A model generated the notes under the pieces. It ran no database searches. It saw only the letters and a list, made by a program, of their open reading frames with translations, and was not told the DNA's origin. Positions 18,015-27,800 of a stretch of 64,000 bases of DNA are shown here, piece by piece. The stretch is from Chitinophaga sp. Cy-1792 (GTDB lineage Bacteria; Bacteroidota; Bacteroidia; Chitinophagales; Chitinophagaceae), in NCBI RefSeq assembly GCF_011752935.1, contig NZ_VWWO01000001.1:1178001-1242000 (forward strand), written 5' to 3'. The position numbers and the translations under genes are program-made. Positions within the stretch are counted from its first letter, which is position 1. Every line of letters begins with the position of its first letter.

Positions 18015-19376
18015 ATGAACAAAAAGACCTTATTTGCAACATTATCAGCAATGACCCTCGCTGGTATGTTCCTGGCAACTTCCTGTAAGAAAGATGCCGG
18101 TAACAATCGTCCGGTACTGGCAGGTACCCTCGCTTCTGATAGCACTATCACAGGCGTAATCACTTCAGACCTGTACCTGACAGCCTCCAAAACCTATACC
18201 CTGAGTGGTCTGGTTTATGTATCTAACGGTGCTAAACTGACTATCCAGGCTGGTACTACCCTCCTGGGTGAACTCGGCGACCATACTACTGGCGGTAACC
18301 CAGGCGGTGGTCTGATTGTCACCCGTGGTTCTAAAATCATTGCGCAAGGTACTGCTACATCCCCTATTGTATTCACCTCTGCCAGCTCTACACCTATATC
18401 TGGTGACTGGGCAGGTGTGATCATCCTGGGCCGTGCTACTACTAACTGGCCTTCTATCGCTACGATCGAAGGTATCCCTGGTACGCCACTGGCCAATGCT
18501 CAGTATGGCGATCCTTCCGAAAAAATCGATAACGACAACTCTGGTATCCTGAAATATGTTCGTATCGAATACGCTGGTTATCCATTGTCTGCTAACAACG
18601 AAATCAACGGTCTGACCCTGGGTGGCGTTGGTTCTGGTACTGTTCTGGACTACATCGAAGTATACAAATCCAACGATGATGCTTTCGAATTCTTCGGAGG
18701 TACTGTAAACGCTTCTCACCTGATCGCAGTAGATGCATTGGATGATATGTTTGATACCGATAATGGTTACACTGGTTCTATCACTGAATCAATCGGTATG
18801 TCTGATACAACCCGTGCAGACCTTAGCCAATCTAACGGTTTTGAAAGTGATAACGATGCAAGTGGTTCTAACAACCTGCCTATCACCCGTCCTAAATATG
18901 ACTTCATCACCATCATTGGTCTGCCTACTGCTGCTAAAGCTAACATCTCCAATGGCCAGCCTTCTGGTACTGGTAAATACGGCCGCGCTGCTCACCTGAG
19001 AAGAAATTCTGAGTTTGAAATCACCAACTCTATCTTCCTTGGTTTCAACGTAGGTATTTCTCTGGATGGTACTGGCACATATAACAAATACAATGCTGGT
19101 AAAGATGTATTCTGCAACAACTACGTACATGCCTATACTTACCCTAACGCTTACGAGCTGTCTGGTGTATGGACATCTACTACCTGGAGCGTTGGTTGCT
19201 CATCTAACCTGAAAGATGCTAGTACAAATCCTAATGCATTGGCTGAGCTGAACTTCCCATTTGTTCGCGTGCCTTATGCTCCATCTAACTATCAACCTAC
19301 TTTCTCTTCTGCAGCTGCTGGTGCGGGTGCATTTGCGAACGATGCTAATTGGGCTGATGGTTGGTCAAGATTCTAA
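18015..19376 (+). CDS. Surface lipoprotein with a right-handed beta-helix
   Basis: A 453-residue protein with lipoprotein signal (FLATSCKKDAGN). The rest is glycine/asparagine-rich repeated beta structure: LTIQAGTTLLGE, GGGLIVTRGSKIIAQGTA, PIVFTSA, GDWAGVIILGRA, then ILKYVRIEYAG and NDDAFEFFGGTVNASHLIAVDA. This architecture is common for lipoproteins encoded behind TonB receptors in Bacteroidota. It likely binds the ligand at the surface for the receptor upstream; this role is inferred from order. Codon use is strongly biased to GGT, CTG, GCT and AAC, unlike its neighbours, suggesting high expression. Confidence 0.8.
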   Translation: MNKKTLFATLSAMTLAGMFLATSCKKDAGNNRPVLAGTLASDSTITGVITSDLYLTASKTYTLSGLVYVSNGAKLTIQAGTTLLGELGDHTTGGNPGGGLIVTRGSKIIAQGTATSPIVFTSASSTPISGDWAGVIILGRATTNWPSIATIEGIPGTPLANAQYGDPSEKIDNDNSGILKYVRIEYAGYPLSANNEINGLTLGGVGSGTVLDYIEVYKSNDDAFEFFGGTVNASHLIAVDALDDMFDTDNGYTGSITESIGMSDTTRADLSQSNGFESDNDASGSNNLPITRPKYDFITIIGLPTAAKANISNGQPSGTGKYGRAAHLRRNSEFEITNSIFLGFNVGISLDGTGTYNKYNAGKDVFCNNYVHAYTYPNAYELSGVWTSTTWSVGCSSNLKDASTNPNALAELNFPFVRVPYAPSNYQPTFSSAAAGAGAFANDANWADGWSRF

Positions 19377-19395
19377 TTTTTTGTTTAAAACTACC

Positions 19396-19430
19396 AGGGA
19401 GCCGGTAAGCAATTGCCGGCCCCTATTTTT
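19396..19430 (+). terminator. Terminator (possibly partial) after the beta-helix lipoprotein
   Basis: GCCGG pairs with CCGGC, extended outward by AGGG/CCCT, followed by ATTTTT. It lies just before the next gene, whose start is therefore best placed at ATG 19446 rather than inside the stem. Confidence 0.65.
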
Positions 19431-19445
19431 CAAATGAATTTTTAT

Positions 19446-20174
19446 ATGCGTATTCAACAATTAGTAATCGCTGCACTCTTAGTTTTCTCCTTTGTAGCTT
19501 GTCGCAAAGGCGCTTCACCTGAAGAAGTGTATTATGGACAGGTGTCGTATAGATCTATGGCATTGCCAGGAACGCCCGCTATCAGTGTGAAATGGAACGG
19601 ACAGCTGATGGATTCAGCACTGACAGACTCCTACAAAGGATTTATGAAAGAAGCCAGCAACACACCTGGGAAACTGGGTTTCTATAAGGCTGGTACCGAT
19701 TCTCTGATTGTTGATACTACCATTACTATCCTGCCTAATACTAAACAGGAATTCCGTATCATGGCCAGCAGCACGCTGGGGATGAGCGGTTTCATGCCTG
19801 CTACCACTGTCAGCCCTGATTCGCTGACCTTTCAGATCTATCTGAACCTCAGTACTTACTATAAATACGACGTCATCGACCTGCAGATAGCCTCTTTAAA
19901 AGTGCCTGGTAATATAACCACTGATTTTGTGTTGCTGAAAGGTCTCAGTAATAAAAAATTATATCCCATCACATTGACATTACCCTTTAAAGATGCTACG
20001 GGCAAGCAATATCAATGGGTGGGTATTTTAAAAGATCCTGCCACCGGGCAAGTGATCCCACTGCCACGTACGCCTTATATGTTCATTTTCGCGAATGTAA
20101 TATATGCTGGCATCTACTTTGCAACTATTGCAGATACCAATGGAACAATAAAAACAACACAGACAATGTTATAG
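19446..20174 (+). CDS. Small lipoprotein associated with the TonB receptor
   Basis: A protein of 242 residues from ATG 19446, chosen because a lipoprotein signal starts there (MRIQQLVIAALLVFSFVAC); in-frame ATG 19434 and TTG 19413 lie closer to or within the terminator stem. The mature part is beta-rich (YYGQVSYRSMALPGTPAISV, VKWNGQLMDSAL), somewhat like DUF4397-type surface domains; that is only a resemblance. It is the last gene of the receptor cluster and ends before a terminator at 20212. Confidence 0.7.
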   Translation: MRIQQLVIAALLVFSFVACRKGASPEEVYYGQVSYRSMALPGTPAISVKWNGQLMDSALTDSYKGFMKEASNTPGKLGFYKAGTDSLIVDTTITILPNTKQEFRIMASSTLGMSGFMPATTVSPDSLTFQIYLNLSTYYKYDVIDLQIASLKVPGNITTDFVLLKGLSNKKLYPITLTLPFKDATGKQYQWVGILKDPATGQVIPLPRTPYMFIFANVIYAGIYFATIADTNGTIKTTQTML

Positions 20175-20211
20175 AAAGAATTTTGTGTGTAATATATGTT
20201 TGCTGTCCCAG

Positions 20212-20242
20212 GCCATTCCTATCAGGAATGGCTTTATTTTTT
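20212..20242 (+). terminator. Terminator between convergent genes
   Basis: GCCATTCC pairs with GGAATGGC around TATCA, followed by TTTATTTTTT on the plus strand. It overlaps the stop codon region of the convergent S41 protease gene (stop at 20234-20236 on the minus strand). Confidence 0.85.
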
Positions 20243-21598
20243 GTGTGGAATGATCACCTCATTAGCAATTGCCGGCGCCTGGAAGTACGTAGCTACAAGG
20301 TTTTCACTGGTGGTGGCCCTTCCGTTGCCGGTAATTAAAGCTATTGCTTTTGCAATCAATGGATCAGCAGGATCACCCAGTTCTGCCAGGGGCTGTTTAC
20401 TCATCTCATCGACAGTATAATCCGGCGTAAGACCGCCAGTATAGCCACCCTGACCACTGGCATTGCTAAGCAGGTAAGTAATGGGTTGCATCACCCAGAC
20501 GATCCGCTTAGGGTTCCGCTGGTCTCTTACAATAACGGCGCCTTTGTCTTTGCCATAGGTGGCAGCGCCAATCTGTATCACTTTCGTATAGGGCTTGAGG
20601 TTATTAACAGTCAGTTCAGCCGCTGAAATAGTTTGATGAGAAGTAAGAATGTATACCCTGGAAAGTCGCAGCCGTGCATTGGAAATGTCAGCAAACTTAA
20701 TGGCAACGCCACTTTCCGGAACTGCCATTGTTTCTCCGAAACTCATCTTATAACTGCCCTGTATATTATTCCCTGATAACTGGATGAAGGTACTGCTCTC
20801 ATTGATGCCATCAGTGATCAGTGCCGATAATAGCGCGGCCGCCGCAATACTGCCACCGGTATTGTATCTCAGGTCAAGTATAAGGTCTGTTATTCCTGTA
20901 GAGATATAATTTCGGAAGATGTTGACAAGGTCTGTATTGTAATTGTCGTTAAAAGAGTTGTAGTAGAGATATCCGATTTTTTTGCTGGCAGATGATAACG
21001 TGGCCGTATATATGGGTTTGTCTTTTGGGTAGCCGAAATCCAGCTGTACTGCTGTTTCTTCTGTAAGTACGCCATTTGAAAAGGTGGCCGGAGTAAAAGA
21101 GCCTGTCTTGTTTTGTAATACTTGTGCTACCAGCTGGGCCGCATTGGCAGCGGTAACGGGAGTATTGTTGATACGGGATATATAACTGCCACGGCTGAAC
21201 TTAGTAGCCACAAATGTATTAGGGGTAACTAATTTCACTACGGCAATAACCCCGCTGGGCGAGGCCGGAAAGTCAATAACGCTGATGTCTATCCCGAAAT
21301 TAGTGTATAAAGATGTTTGTAAGGTGCTGGCATCATCCGGATTATACAACACAGAAAAGGGGTCTGCGGCATGGCGCATGCTGAGGAAAAAGTTGAGTGG
21401 AGTCAGCCCTGTATCCGGTTTTGCTGGCAGTTGCTGGTTCCACAAATAAAAATGATGTAAACTATCGGATATCCAGGTGTTGACTTCGGCTTGTGTAACC
21501 GGTCCTGTGGGCGGGGCGGGACTAACGGGGGCATCACGTCGGCAGGCGCTGAAACAAATGGTCAGGCCGGCTGCTAACAAAGTACAGTAGGTACGCAT
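20234..21598 (-). CDS. S41-family (C-terminal processing) peptidase lipoprotein
   Basis: This 454-residue protein has a lipoprotein signal (GLTICFSACRRDAP), a helical N-terminal part (HHFYLWNQQLP), and a PDZ-like region (SYISRINNTPVTAANA). The S41 catalytic domain follows, with DLILDLRYNTGGS, the nucleophile strand YILTSHQTISAAELTVNN (Ser before AAEL) and a TYGKDKG segment where the general-base Lys is expected. It would cleave proteins in the periplasm or at the cell surface. It starts 2 bp after the ECF sigma gene, so the two are one transcription unit. This raises the possibility that the protease acts in regulated proteolysis of the FecR anti-sigma factor, which is inference. Confidence 0.88.
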   Translation of the reverse strand: MRTYCTLLAAGLTICFSACRRDAPVSPAPPTGPVTQAEVNTWISDSLHHFYLWNQQLPAKPDTGLTPLNFFLSMRHAADPFSVLYNPDDASTLQTSLYTNFGIDISVIDFPASPSGVIAVVKLVTPNTFVATKFSRGSYISRINNTPVTAANAAQLVAQVLQNKTGSFTPATFSNGVLTEETAVQLDFGYPKDKPIYTATLSSASKKIGYLYYNSFNDNYNTDLVNIFRNYISTGITDLILDLRYNTGGSIAAAALLSALITDGINESSTFIQLSGNNIQGSYKMSFGETMAVPESGVAIKFADISNARLRLSRVYILTSHQTISAAELTVNNLKPYTKVIQIGAATYGKDKGAVIVRDQRNPKRIVWVMQPITYLLSNASGQGGYTGGLTPDYTVDEMSKQPLAELGDPADPLIAKAIALITGNGRATTSENLVATYFQAPAIANEVIIPHKK

Positions 21599-21600
21599 AA

Positions 21601-22140
21601 TTACCGGGATTTTTCTATATCAAAATGGGCACTCACCTGTTGTTTGATGGCCTGCATGGCAAGTCCCAGGTGGTTTTTAACAGTGGCTACAGAAATAGAT
21701 AGTTTATCCGCAATCTCTTTATTGCTATAGCCATGATAACGGCTAAGCATATACACATTTTTTCGTTGTTCCGGAAGTTGCTGTACGGCGCTGTTCATCT
21801 GCTGGTCAAACTCTTTACGGATAACATATCTTTCTACGTTATCATCCGATGATGGCTGTGTTTTCTGCTCTTCGGTGGCTGCTGCAATTAACTTCTTCTC
21901 CCGATAATGCCTGCGGGCTTCATCGATAACCAGGTGCTTTACATATACAAACAATAACGGAAATATATCCTGTCCTTCTTCAACCTTATCTATATGCTCC
22001 CACAGGCGGATAAAGCATTGCTGGGTTATATCCTGTGCCCGCGATGCATCGCCGGTGAGCTTCAGGGCAAACCGGTAAATTTTCTCATTGTTGTTGGCAA
22101 AGAGACTTTCAAATTTGGATTTGACAGGGCTATCAGACAT
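21601..22140 (-). CDS. ECF-type RNA polymerase sigma-70 factor
   Basis: A 179-residue protein. Region 2 reads DITQQCFIRLWEHIDKV and VKHLVIDEARRHYREKK; region 4 reads YHGYSNKEIADKLSISVAT with VKNHLGLAMQAIK. No region 1 or 3, as in ECF factors of the Bacteroidota FecI/SigW type. It is transcribed with the S41 protease and lies on the strand opposite to the fecR-receptor genes, 7 kb from fecR. It is the only sigma gene in the window and thus the best candidate partner for that FecR. Confidence 0.93.
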   Translation of the reverse strand: MSDSPVKSKFESLFANNNEKIYRFALKLTGDASRAQDITQQCFIRLWEHIDKVEEGQDIFPLLFVYVKHLVIDEARRHYREKKLIAAATEEQKTQPSSDDNVERYVIRKEFDQQMNSAVQQLPEQRKNVYMLSRYHGYSNKEIADKLSISVATVKNHLGLAMQAIKQQVSAHFDIEKSR

Positions 22141-22406
22141 AGTTCGCAGTTGACGCGTTTCGCTGTATAAATATAAAATACGAATGTTACAGGAATGTTA
22201 AGAAATGCTGTGTCATAGCGCATTTACGAAGAAATGACAGACATCGTGCTATAGCCGGTACCGTTAGTTCTTTCTGCAAAAAGCATTGCCAGCTCATCAA
22301 CGGATTTATTACTAAATTGTTAACTTAGTACTACTGTCTTTTTTAGCCAGATACTTTCGGTTTTACTTTGCAGATACTATTTTTAAAACAACGAACAGAT
22401 ATAACG

Positions 22407-23306
22407 ATGAAAGCTATTTTTCCTATGTTATTAAGCGCTGCATTGTTTACAGGTAACGTGCAGGCACAAACGAAATTAGATGTGCAGGCACACCGCGGTG
22501 GAATGGGCCTGATGCCGGAAAATACCATTCCTGCCATGATCAATGCGGTGAAGCTGGGTGCGCGCACGCTGGAGCTGGACTGCATCATTACTGCAGATAA
22601 TAAAGTAGTGGTGTCTCATGATGCCTTTATGTCGGCGGCCTTCATGCTTAAGCCTGATGGTTCCGAAATTACAAAGGATGAGCAAAAGACGCTGCTGCTC
22701 TACTCCATGACCTACGATAGCATCCGTAAATTCGATGCAGGTACCAAACACAATGCCCGTTTCCCGGAACAGCAGAATTTTAAAACGTATCGTCCACTCC
22801 TGGCTGAACTGATTGATAGCGTGGAGCATTACGTGAAATTAAATCACCTCACACCGGTTTATTACAACGTAGAAACCAAGTCTGAGGCACAGGGCGACGG
22901 CAAACTGAATCCTGCTCCCGATGTTTTTGTTGACCTGGTAATGGGTGTCATTAACAAGAAGAAAATTGCCAGCAGGGTAACGATTCAGTCTTTTGATCCA
23001 CGCACCCTGCAGCAGCTGCACGTGAAATTTCCTAAACAGCAAACTGCCTGGCTGATTGCTAATAAGGAATCTTTTGAGACTAATATCAAAACACTGGGAT
23101 TCACACCAAATATCTACAGTCCCGCATTTCAGCTGGTTACTGCGGACCTGGTAAAGGAAGCCCATGATAAAAAAGTACAGGTATTACCGTGGACGGTTGA
23201 TGAAGTGGATGATATGAAGAAGATGATTGATTTGGGCGTAGATGGTATTATCACCAATTACCCGAATAGATTGATTGAAATAGTTGGTAGCTACCAGCAA
23301 AAATAA
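22407..23306 (+). CDS. Glycerophosphodiester phosphodiesterase, secreted
   Basis: A protein of 299 residues from ATG 22407, where the signal peptide begins (MKAIFPMLLSAALFTGNVQA). GDPD motifs are present: QAHRGGMGLMPENTIPAM (His, Arg, Glu), TLELDCIITADNKVVVSHD (Glu/Asp and His), and near the end VLPWTVDEVDDM...LGVDGIITNYP. It hydrolyses glycerophosphodiesters to glycerol-3-phosphate and an alcohol in the periplasm. A plausible -7 element (TTACTTTG) lies at 22363-22370. It is convergent with the TolC gene. Confidence 0.92.
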   Translation: MKAIFPMLLSAALFTGNVQAQTKLDVQAHRGGMGLMPENTIPAMINAVKLGARTLELDCIITADNKVVVSHDAFMSAAFMLKPDGSEITKDEQKTLLLYSMTYDSIRKFDAGTKHNARFPEQQNFKTYRPLLAELIDSVEHYVKLNHLTPVYYNVETKSEAQGDGKLNPAPDVFVDLVMGVINKKKIASRVTIQSFDPRTLQQLHVKFPKQQTAWLIANKESFETNIKTLGFTPNIYSPAFQLVTADLVKEAHDKKVQVLPWTVDEVDDMKKMIDLGVDGIITNYPNRLIEIVGSYQQK

Positions 23307-23416
23307 TTATTGCGGCCCTGGCATGGATACGATTGCCGTGATAATACCTGCGTTTTGAAGGAGACACTATCACGACTCTTCCAGGAGATAGCGGCACCGC
23401 GGAGCGGGGCAGCCCC

Positions 23417-23441
23417 CACCCGATACCGAAGGTATCGGGTG
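23417..23441. repeat. Perfect hairpin with GAA loop
   Basis: CACCCGATACC and GGTATCGGGTG are perfect complements around GAA. The ACC-GAA-GGT apex resembles the GCC-GAA-GGC apex of the hairpins at 33839 and 36521. Confidence 0.7.
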
Positions 23442-23459
23442 CAAAAACAAAACATAATA

Positions 23460-23495
23460 AAAAATCCCCGACAGCACTCGCTATCGGGGATTTTT
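23460..23495. terminator. Bidirectional terminator between GDPD and TolC genes
   Basis: AAAAATCCCCGA pairs with TCGGGGATTTTT, giving a U-tract on both strands between two convergent genes. Confidence 0.85.
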
Positions 23496-23514
23496 ATATA
23501 ATCTGAAAAAAACA

Positions 23515-24849
23515 TTATTGTATAATCGAACTATTCAATCTCCTCAACTCCGTCTCGGCAAGCTTGGTATTATATCTCGCCTGTATCAACCTGTAATAGC
23601 TATCTTCCAGACTTTGCTGCGCCTGTTTTACTTCAATGGTAGTAGAAACCCCTTGCTTAAAGCGTTCCAGCGCTACCATCATATTTTCTTTTGCCAGGTC
23701 GAGGTTTTCTTCTTCTAACGCGAACGCCTGTTTGTAATATTCATAATCTTTGAATGCATTCACCAGTCCGAGGTCTATCTGGGATTTCACATTATCTAAT
23801 GTGATGTTCTGATATTCCAGGTTGAGCTGTGCATTACGTACCTGCCTTTTAACATTAAAGCCGTTAAAGATCGGAATGGCAGCGGTGAAGCCATAGTTCA
23901 ATACGCCGTTCCTGTTGAATTTAGGGCTGAAGTTATTGGAGGCTGCATTAGAAGTATTTTTGTTGAAGTTATAGGCAGAGTTAAAGGAGATTACCGGGAA
24001 GTAATCTGCTTTGCTTTCTTTTACCGCCAGTGAAGAAACGGTAACATTCTGCTGTTGTACTTTAATGCTGGTGTTATTTTTAGAGATATTGTCCTGCAAT
24101 TCTCCCAGCGACAAAGCCATGTTTACCGGAATAGAATCCATTACATCATATTGCGTAGCGCCTGATGGAACGGCCATCAGCTGGTTCAGTAAGGCCTTGC
24201 TTTGCTCTATTATAGTCAGCTGGCGCAGATATAATGCTTTCTGCGCGTTCAGGTCTACCTTGGATTGCAGCAGGTCTGTTTTAGGTCCCAGGCCTGTGGT
24301 AAACTTGGCGTCAGAGAGTTTTACTCTTTCTTCAGAGATAGACATTTGTTCTGCCAATGCTTTCAGCTGTTGTTTTTCCTGTACGATGTTATAGTATCCG
24401 CCTATAACGGTGGCGATGCTATTCTGTATCTGGTCTTTGATGGCCAGTTCGCCAAGCGAACGGATAGCGTCCAGCTTATCTCTGGTGGCAAACATTTTAA
24501 GACCGTCAAACAGCGTCCAGTTAAGGTTTACGCTGGCATTAACGTTGGTGCCTTTGATGCCGCTGGTATCACGCTTGGTGCCGTTGGCAAATTCCTGCTT
24601 GGTGGCAGTTCTGTTCCAGGTGGTGCCGGCAGTGGCATTCAGCCGTGGTGCAAACGCGAAATTCGCATAGGCGTAATCGTTAGCTGCTACTTCTGCAGTA
24701 TTCTTCGCCAGACGAATATTATAGTTATTTTTCAATGCCACATCGATTGCCTGCTCAAGTGTAAGCACCTGCTGCTGTGCCATGGCTACCGTGATAGTAG
24801 CCATGAAACACATTACAGACAAACAAATTTTAGCGATATACTTTTTCAT
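23515..24849 (-). CDS. TolC-family outer-membrane efflux protein
   Basis: This 444-residue protein has a signal peptide (VMCFMATITVAMAQ), then the paired helical repeats of the OEP family: LTLEQAIDVALKNNYNIRLA at the N-terminus and LDNVKSQIDLGLVNAFKDYE..., FKQGVSTTIEVKQAQQSLED at the C-terminus. It forms the outer-membrane channel of the tripartite pump encoded just upstream (17 bp gap), and is the last gene of that operon. Confidence 0.93.
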   Translation of the reverse strand: MKKYIAKICLSVMCFMATITVAMAQQQVLTLEQAIDVALKNNYNIRLAKNTAEVAANDYAYANFAFAPRLNATAGTTWNRTATKQEFANGTKRDTSGIKGTNVNASVNLNWTLFDGLKMFATRDKLDAIRSLGELAIKDQIQNSIATVIGGYYNIVQEKQQLKALAEQMSISEERVKLSDAKFTTGLGPKTDLLQSKVDLNAQKALYLRQLTIIEQSKALLNQLMAVPSGATQYDVMDSIPVNMALSLGELQDNISKNNTSIKVQQQNVTVSSLAVKESKADYFPVISFNSAYNFNKNTSNAASNNFSPKFNRNGVLNYGFTAAIPIFNGFNVKRQVRNAQLNLEYQNITLDNVKSQIDLGLVNAFKDYEYYKQAFALEEENLDLAKENMMVALERFKQGVSTTIEVKQAQQSLEDSYYRLIQARYNTKLAETELRRLNSSIIQ

Positions 24850-24866
24850 AATCTGTTTAATAATAA

Positions 24867-27800
24867 TTATGCATGTACTTTCAGCACCGCTGTTTCTTCT
24901 TCTTCTTCCTCTTCTGCTGGTTTCCCTGCTTTTTTACGGCTCAGGTAAGTGTACATCGCAGGAACTACATAAAGGGTAAGGATCAGGGAGAAGATAATAC
25001 CGCCCACGATTACAATACCCAGAGGTATACGGCTGGTAGCCGCAGCACCCAGCGACATGGCAATAGGTAATGCACCCAGCGCCATTGCCAGACTCGTCAT
25101 CAGGATCGGACGCAAACGCATGGAAGATGCCGTGATTACAGAATCAGATTTCGTTAAACCTTCTTCACGCTTATGGTTGGCAAATTCCACGATAAGGATA
25201 CCGTTCTTCGTTACCAGGCCAATCAGCATGATTACCCCGATCTGAGAGAAGATATTCCATGTCTGACCAAATATCCACAGTGATAACAACGCTCCTGCAA
25301 AGGCCAGTGGTACCGTGATCATGATAATCAGCGGATCTATCCAGCTTTCGAACTGCGCAGCCAATACCAGGTAAATCAGTACCAATGCCAGCGATAACGC
25401 AAACATGGTATTGGAGCCACTTTCCGCATAGTCGCGGGAAGAACCTGACAATGCAGTGCTGTAGTTATCGTTCAGCACATTCTCTTTCTTCAGCTTTTCA
25501 TAAATGCGGTACATTTCTTTAATACCGTCTCCGATGGTTTTTCCAGGAGCCAGGCCGGCAGAAATGGTCGCAGACTTGAATCGGTTGAAGTGGTAGATGA
25601 TCGGCGGACTGGTCTCCTCTTCGATGGTCACCAGGTTATCCAGCTGAATAGCTTCCCCACGGCTGTTACGAACGTAAAGATTCTGTAGGTCGTTAGGGTC
25701 ATCGCGGTCGCGGCGGAACACCTGCCCCATTACCTGGTACTGTTTACCATTACGGATAAAGTAGCCATAGCGGAGGTTACTCAGGGCCAGCTGTAAGGTC
25801 TGGGAGATGTCCTGTACGGATACACCCAGCTGTGTGGCCTTGTTACGGTCGATATGTATACGTAATTCCGGTTTGTTAAACTTAAGGTCTACGTCTGTTC
25901 CCTGGAATACCGGGCTGTTACCTACTTCGTCCATAAACCTTGGAAGTACATGGGATAAGGAGTCGAAGTTGATATGCTCGAGTACAAATGCGATCGGTAA
26001 GCCGGCACGGCGCCCTACCTGGATGGTTTGCTGTTCAATGGCAAATACTTTACCGGTAGGGAAACGGCTCATATTCCTGTTTACCATCTGCACGATTTCT
26101 TTCTGGGAACGGCTGCGTTCATTTGGCTCGGTGAGCATTACGTTCACGAATGCACTGTTTACAGCACCTGCACCGCTGAATCCAGGTGAGGTCACACTCA
26201 GCACGATCTTACGCTCCGGTACAGAGTCGGCCATGAACTGCGTGAGTCTGTCCACATAGTTATCCATGTAGTCGTAGGATGTTCCTTCCGGCGCGGTAAC
26301 CGACAGGCGGAATTGGCCACGGTCTTCCAGCGGAGCCAGCTCCGACTGCAATACTTTGAACAGGCCATAGATCATGCCCAGACAAACCAATACAATCAAA
26401 AATGCGGTCCAACGGAAACGCATAAACGCATCCAGCGACTTTTTATATCCATCTTCCATGGCGCGGAAGAAAGGTTCTGTTTTGGTATAGAACCAGGAGT
26501 GTGTATGTGTGGCACGGCCCAGTTTTACGTTCAGTACAGGCGTCAGCGTGAGGGACACAAATGCGGAAATCAATACCGCACCTGCTACCACGATACCGAA
26601 CTCACGGAACAGCTGTCCAACGAAGCCCTGTAAGAATATGATAGGGAGAAATACGAATGCCAGCGTAATCGATGTGGCGATAACCGCAAAGAAGATCTCT
26701 TCCGAACCTTCACGGGCAGCACGCATACGCGGGATACCCGCTTCAATCTTCTTATAGATATTCTCTGTTACCACAATACCGTCATCCACCACAAGTCCCG
26801 TTGCCAGTACGATCGCCAGCAAGGTGAGGATGTTGATGGTAAAGCCGCAGGCATACATGATAAAGAAGGCGCCTATGAGGGACACCGGAATATCTATCAG
26901 CGGACGGAAGGCCATCAGCCAGTCACGGAAGAAGAGGTATACGATGATGATTACCAGCACGAGTGCGATAAGCAGCGTTTCTTCTACCTCTTCAATAGAT
27001 TTCTTGATGAACTTGGTGTTGTCCATCGCGATATCTACTTTATAATCTTCCGGTATTTCTTTCTTCAGCAGTTCAAATCGTTTGTAGAACTCATCAGCGA
27101 TGGCTACATAGTTGGAGCCTGGCTGAGGGATCAGCGCCAGCGCGATCATCGGGATACCCGATTCTTTCAGCACCGTTTCTTCATTTTCTGGTCCCAGCAC
27201 GGCCTGACCGATGTCGCGGATACGGATTTCGCTGCCGTTCACGTTTTTCACAATCAGGTTATTGAAATCGTCTTCGCTGACAAGTCGGCCGAAGGTACGC
27301 ACCGTAAAGTCGGTGGCGTTACCGGCGATCTTACCGGAAGGCAGTTCCACGTTTTCGCGTTGCAGGGCGGCCTGCACGTCGGAAGGGGTCAGACTGTAGG
27401 AAGATAATTTGGACGGGTCCATCCAGATACGCATGGCGTAACGTTTCTCACCCCATATCTGGATCTGGGAAACGCCCGGGATGGTCTGGAGTTTTTCCAG
27501 GAGTACGTTGGTACCGTATTCCGTTACTTCCAGCTGGTTACGGGTATTACTCTGTACGGTCATGGAGATGATCGCGTCGGAGTTGGCGTCCTGTTTGGAT
27601 ACTACAGGTGGCGCGTCGATATCGGGAGGTAAGCTGCGGAGTGCCTGAGAAACTTTATCACGCACGTCGTTGGTAGCACCTTCGAGATCCTGTCCCAGTT
27701 CAAATTCCACGGTAATATTGCTACTACCCTGGCTGGAGCTGGAAGAAATATTTTTGATACCGGCGATACCGTTGATTTGTTTTTCCAGCGGTTCGGTAAT

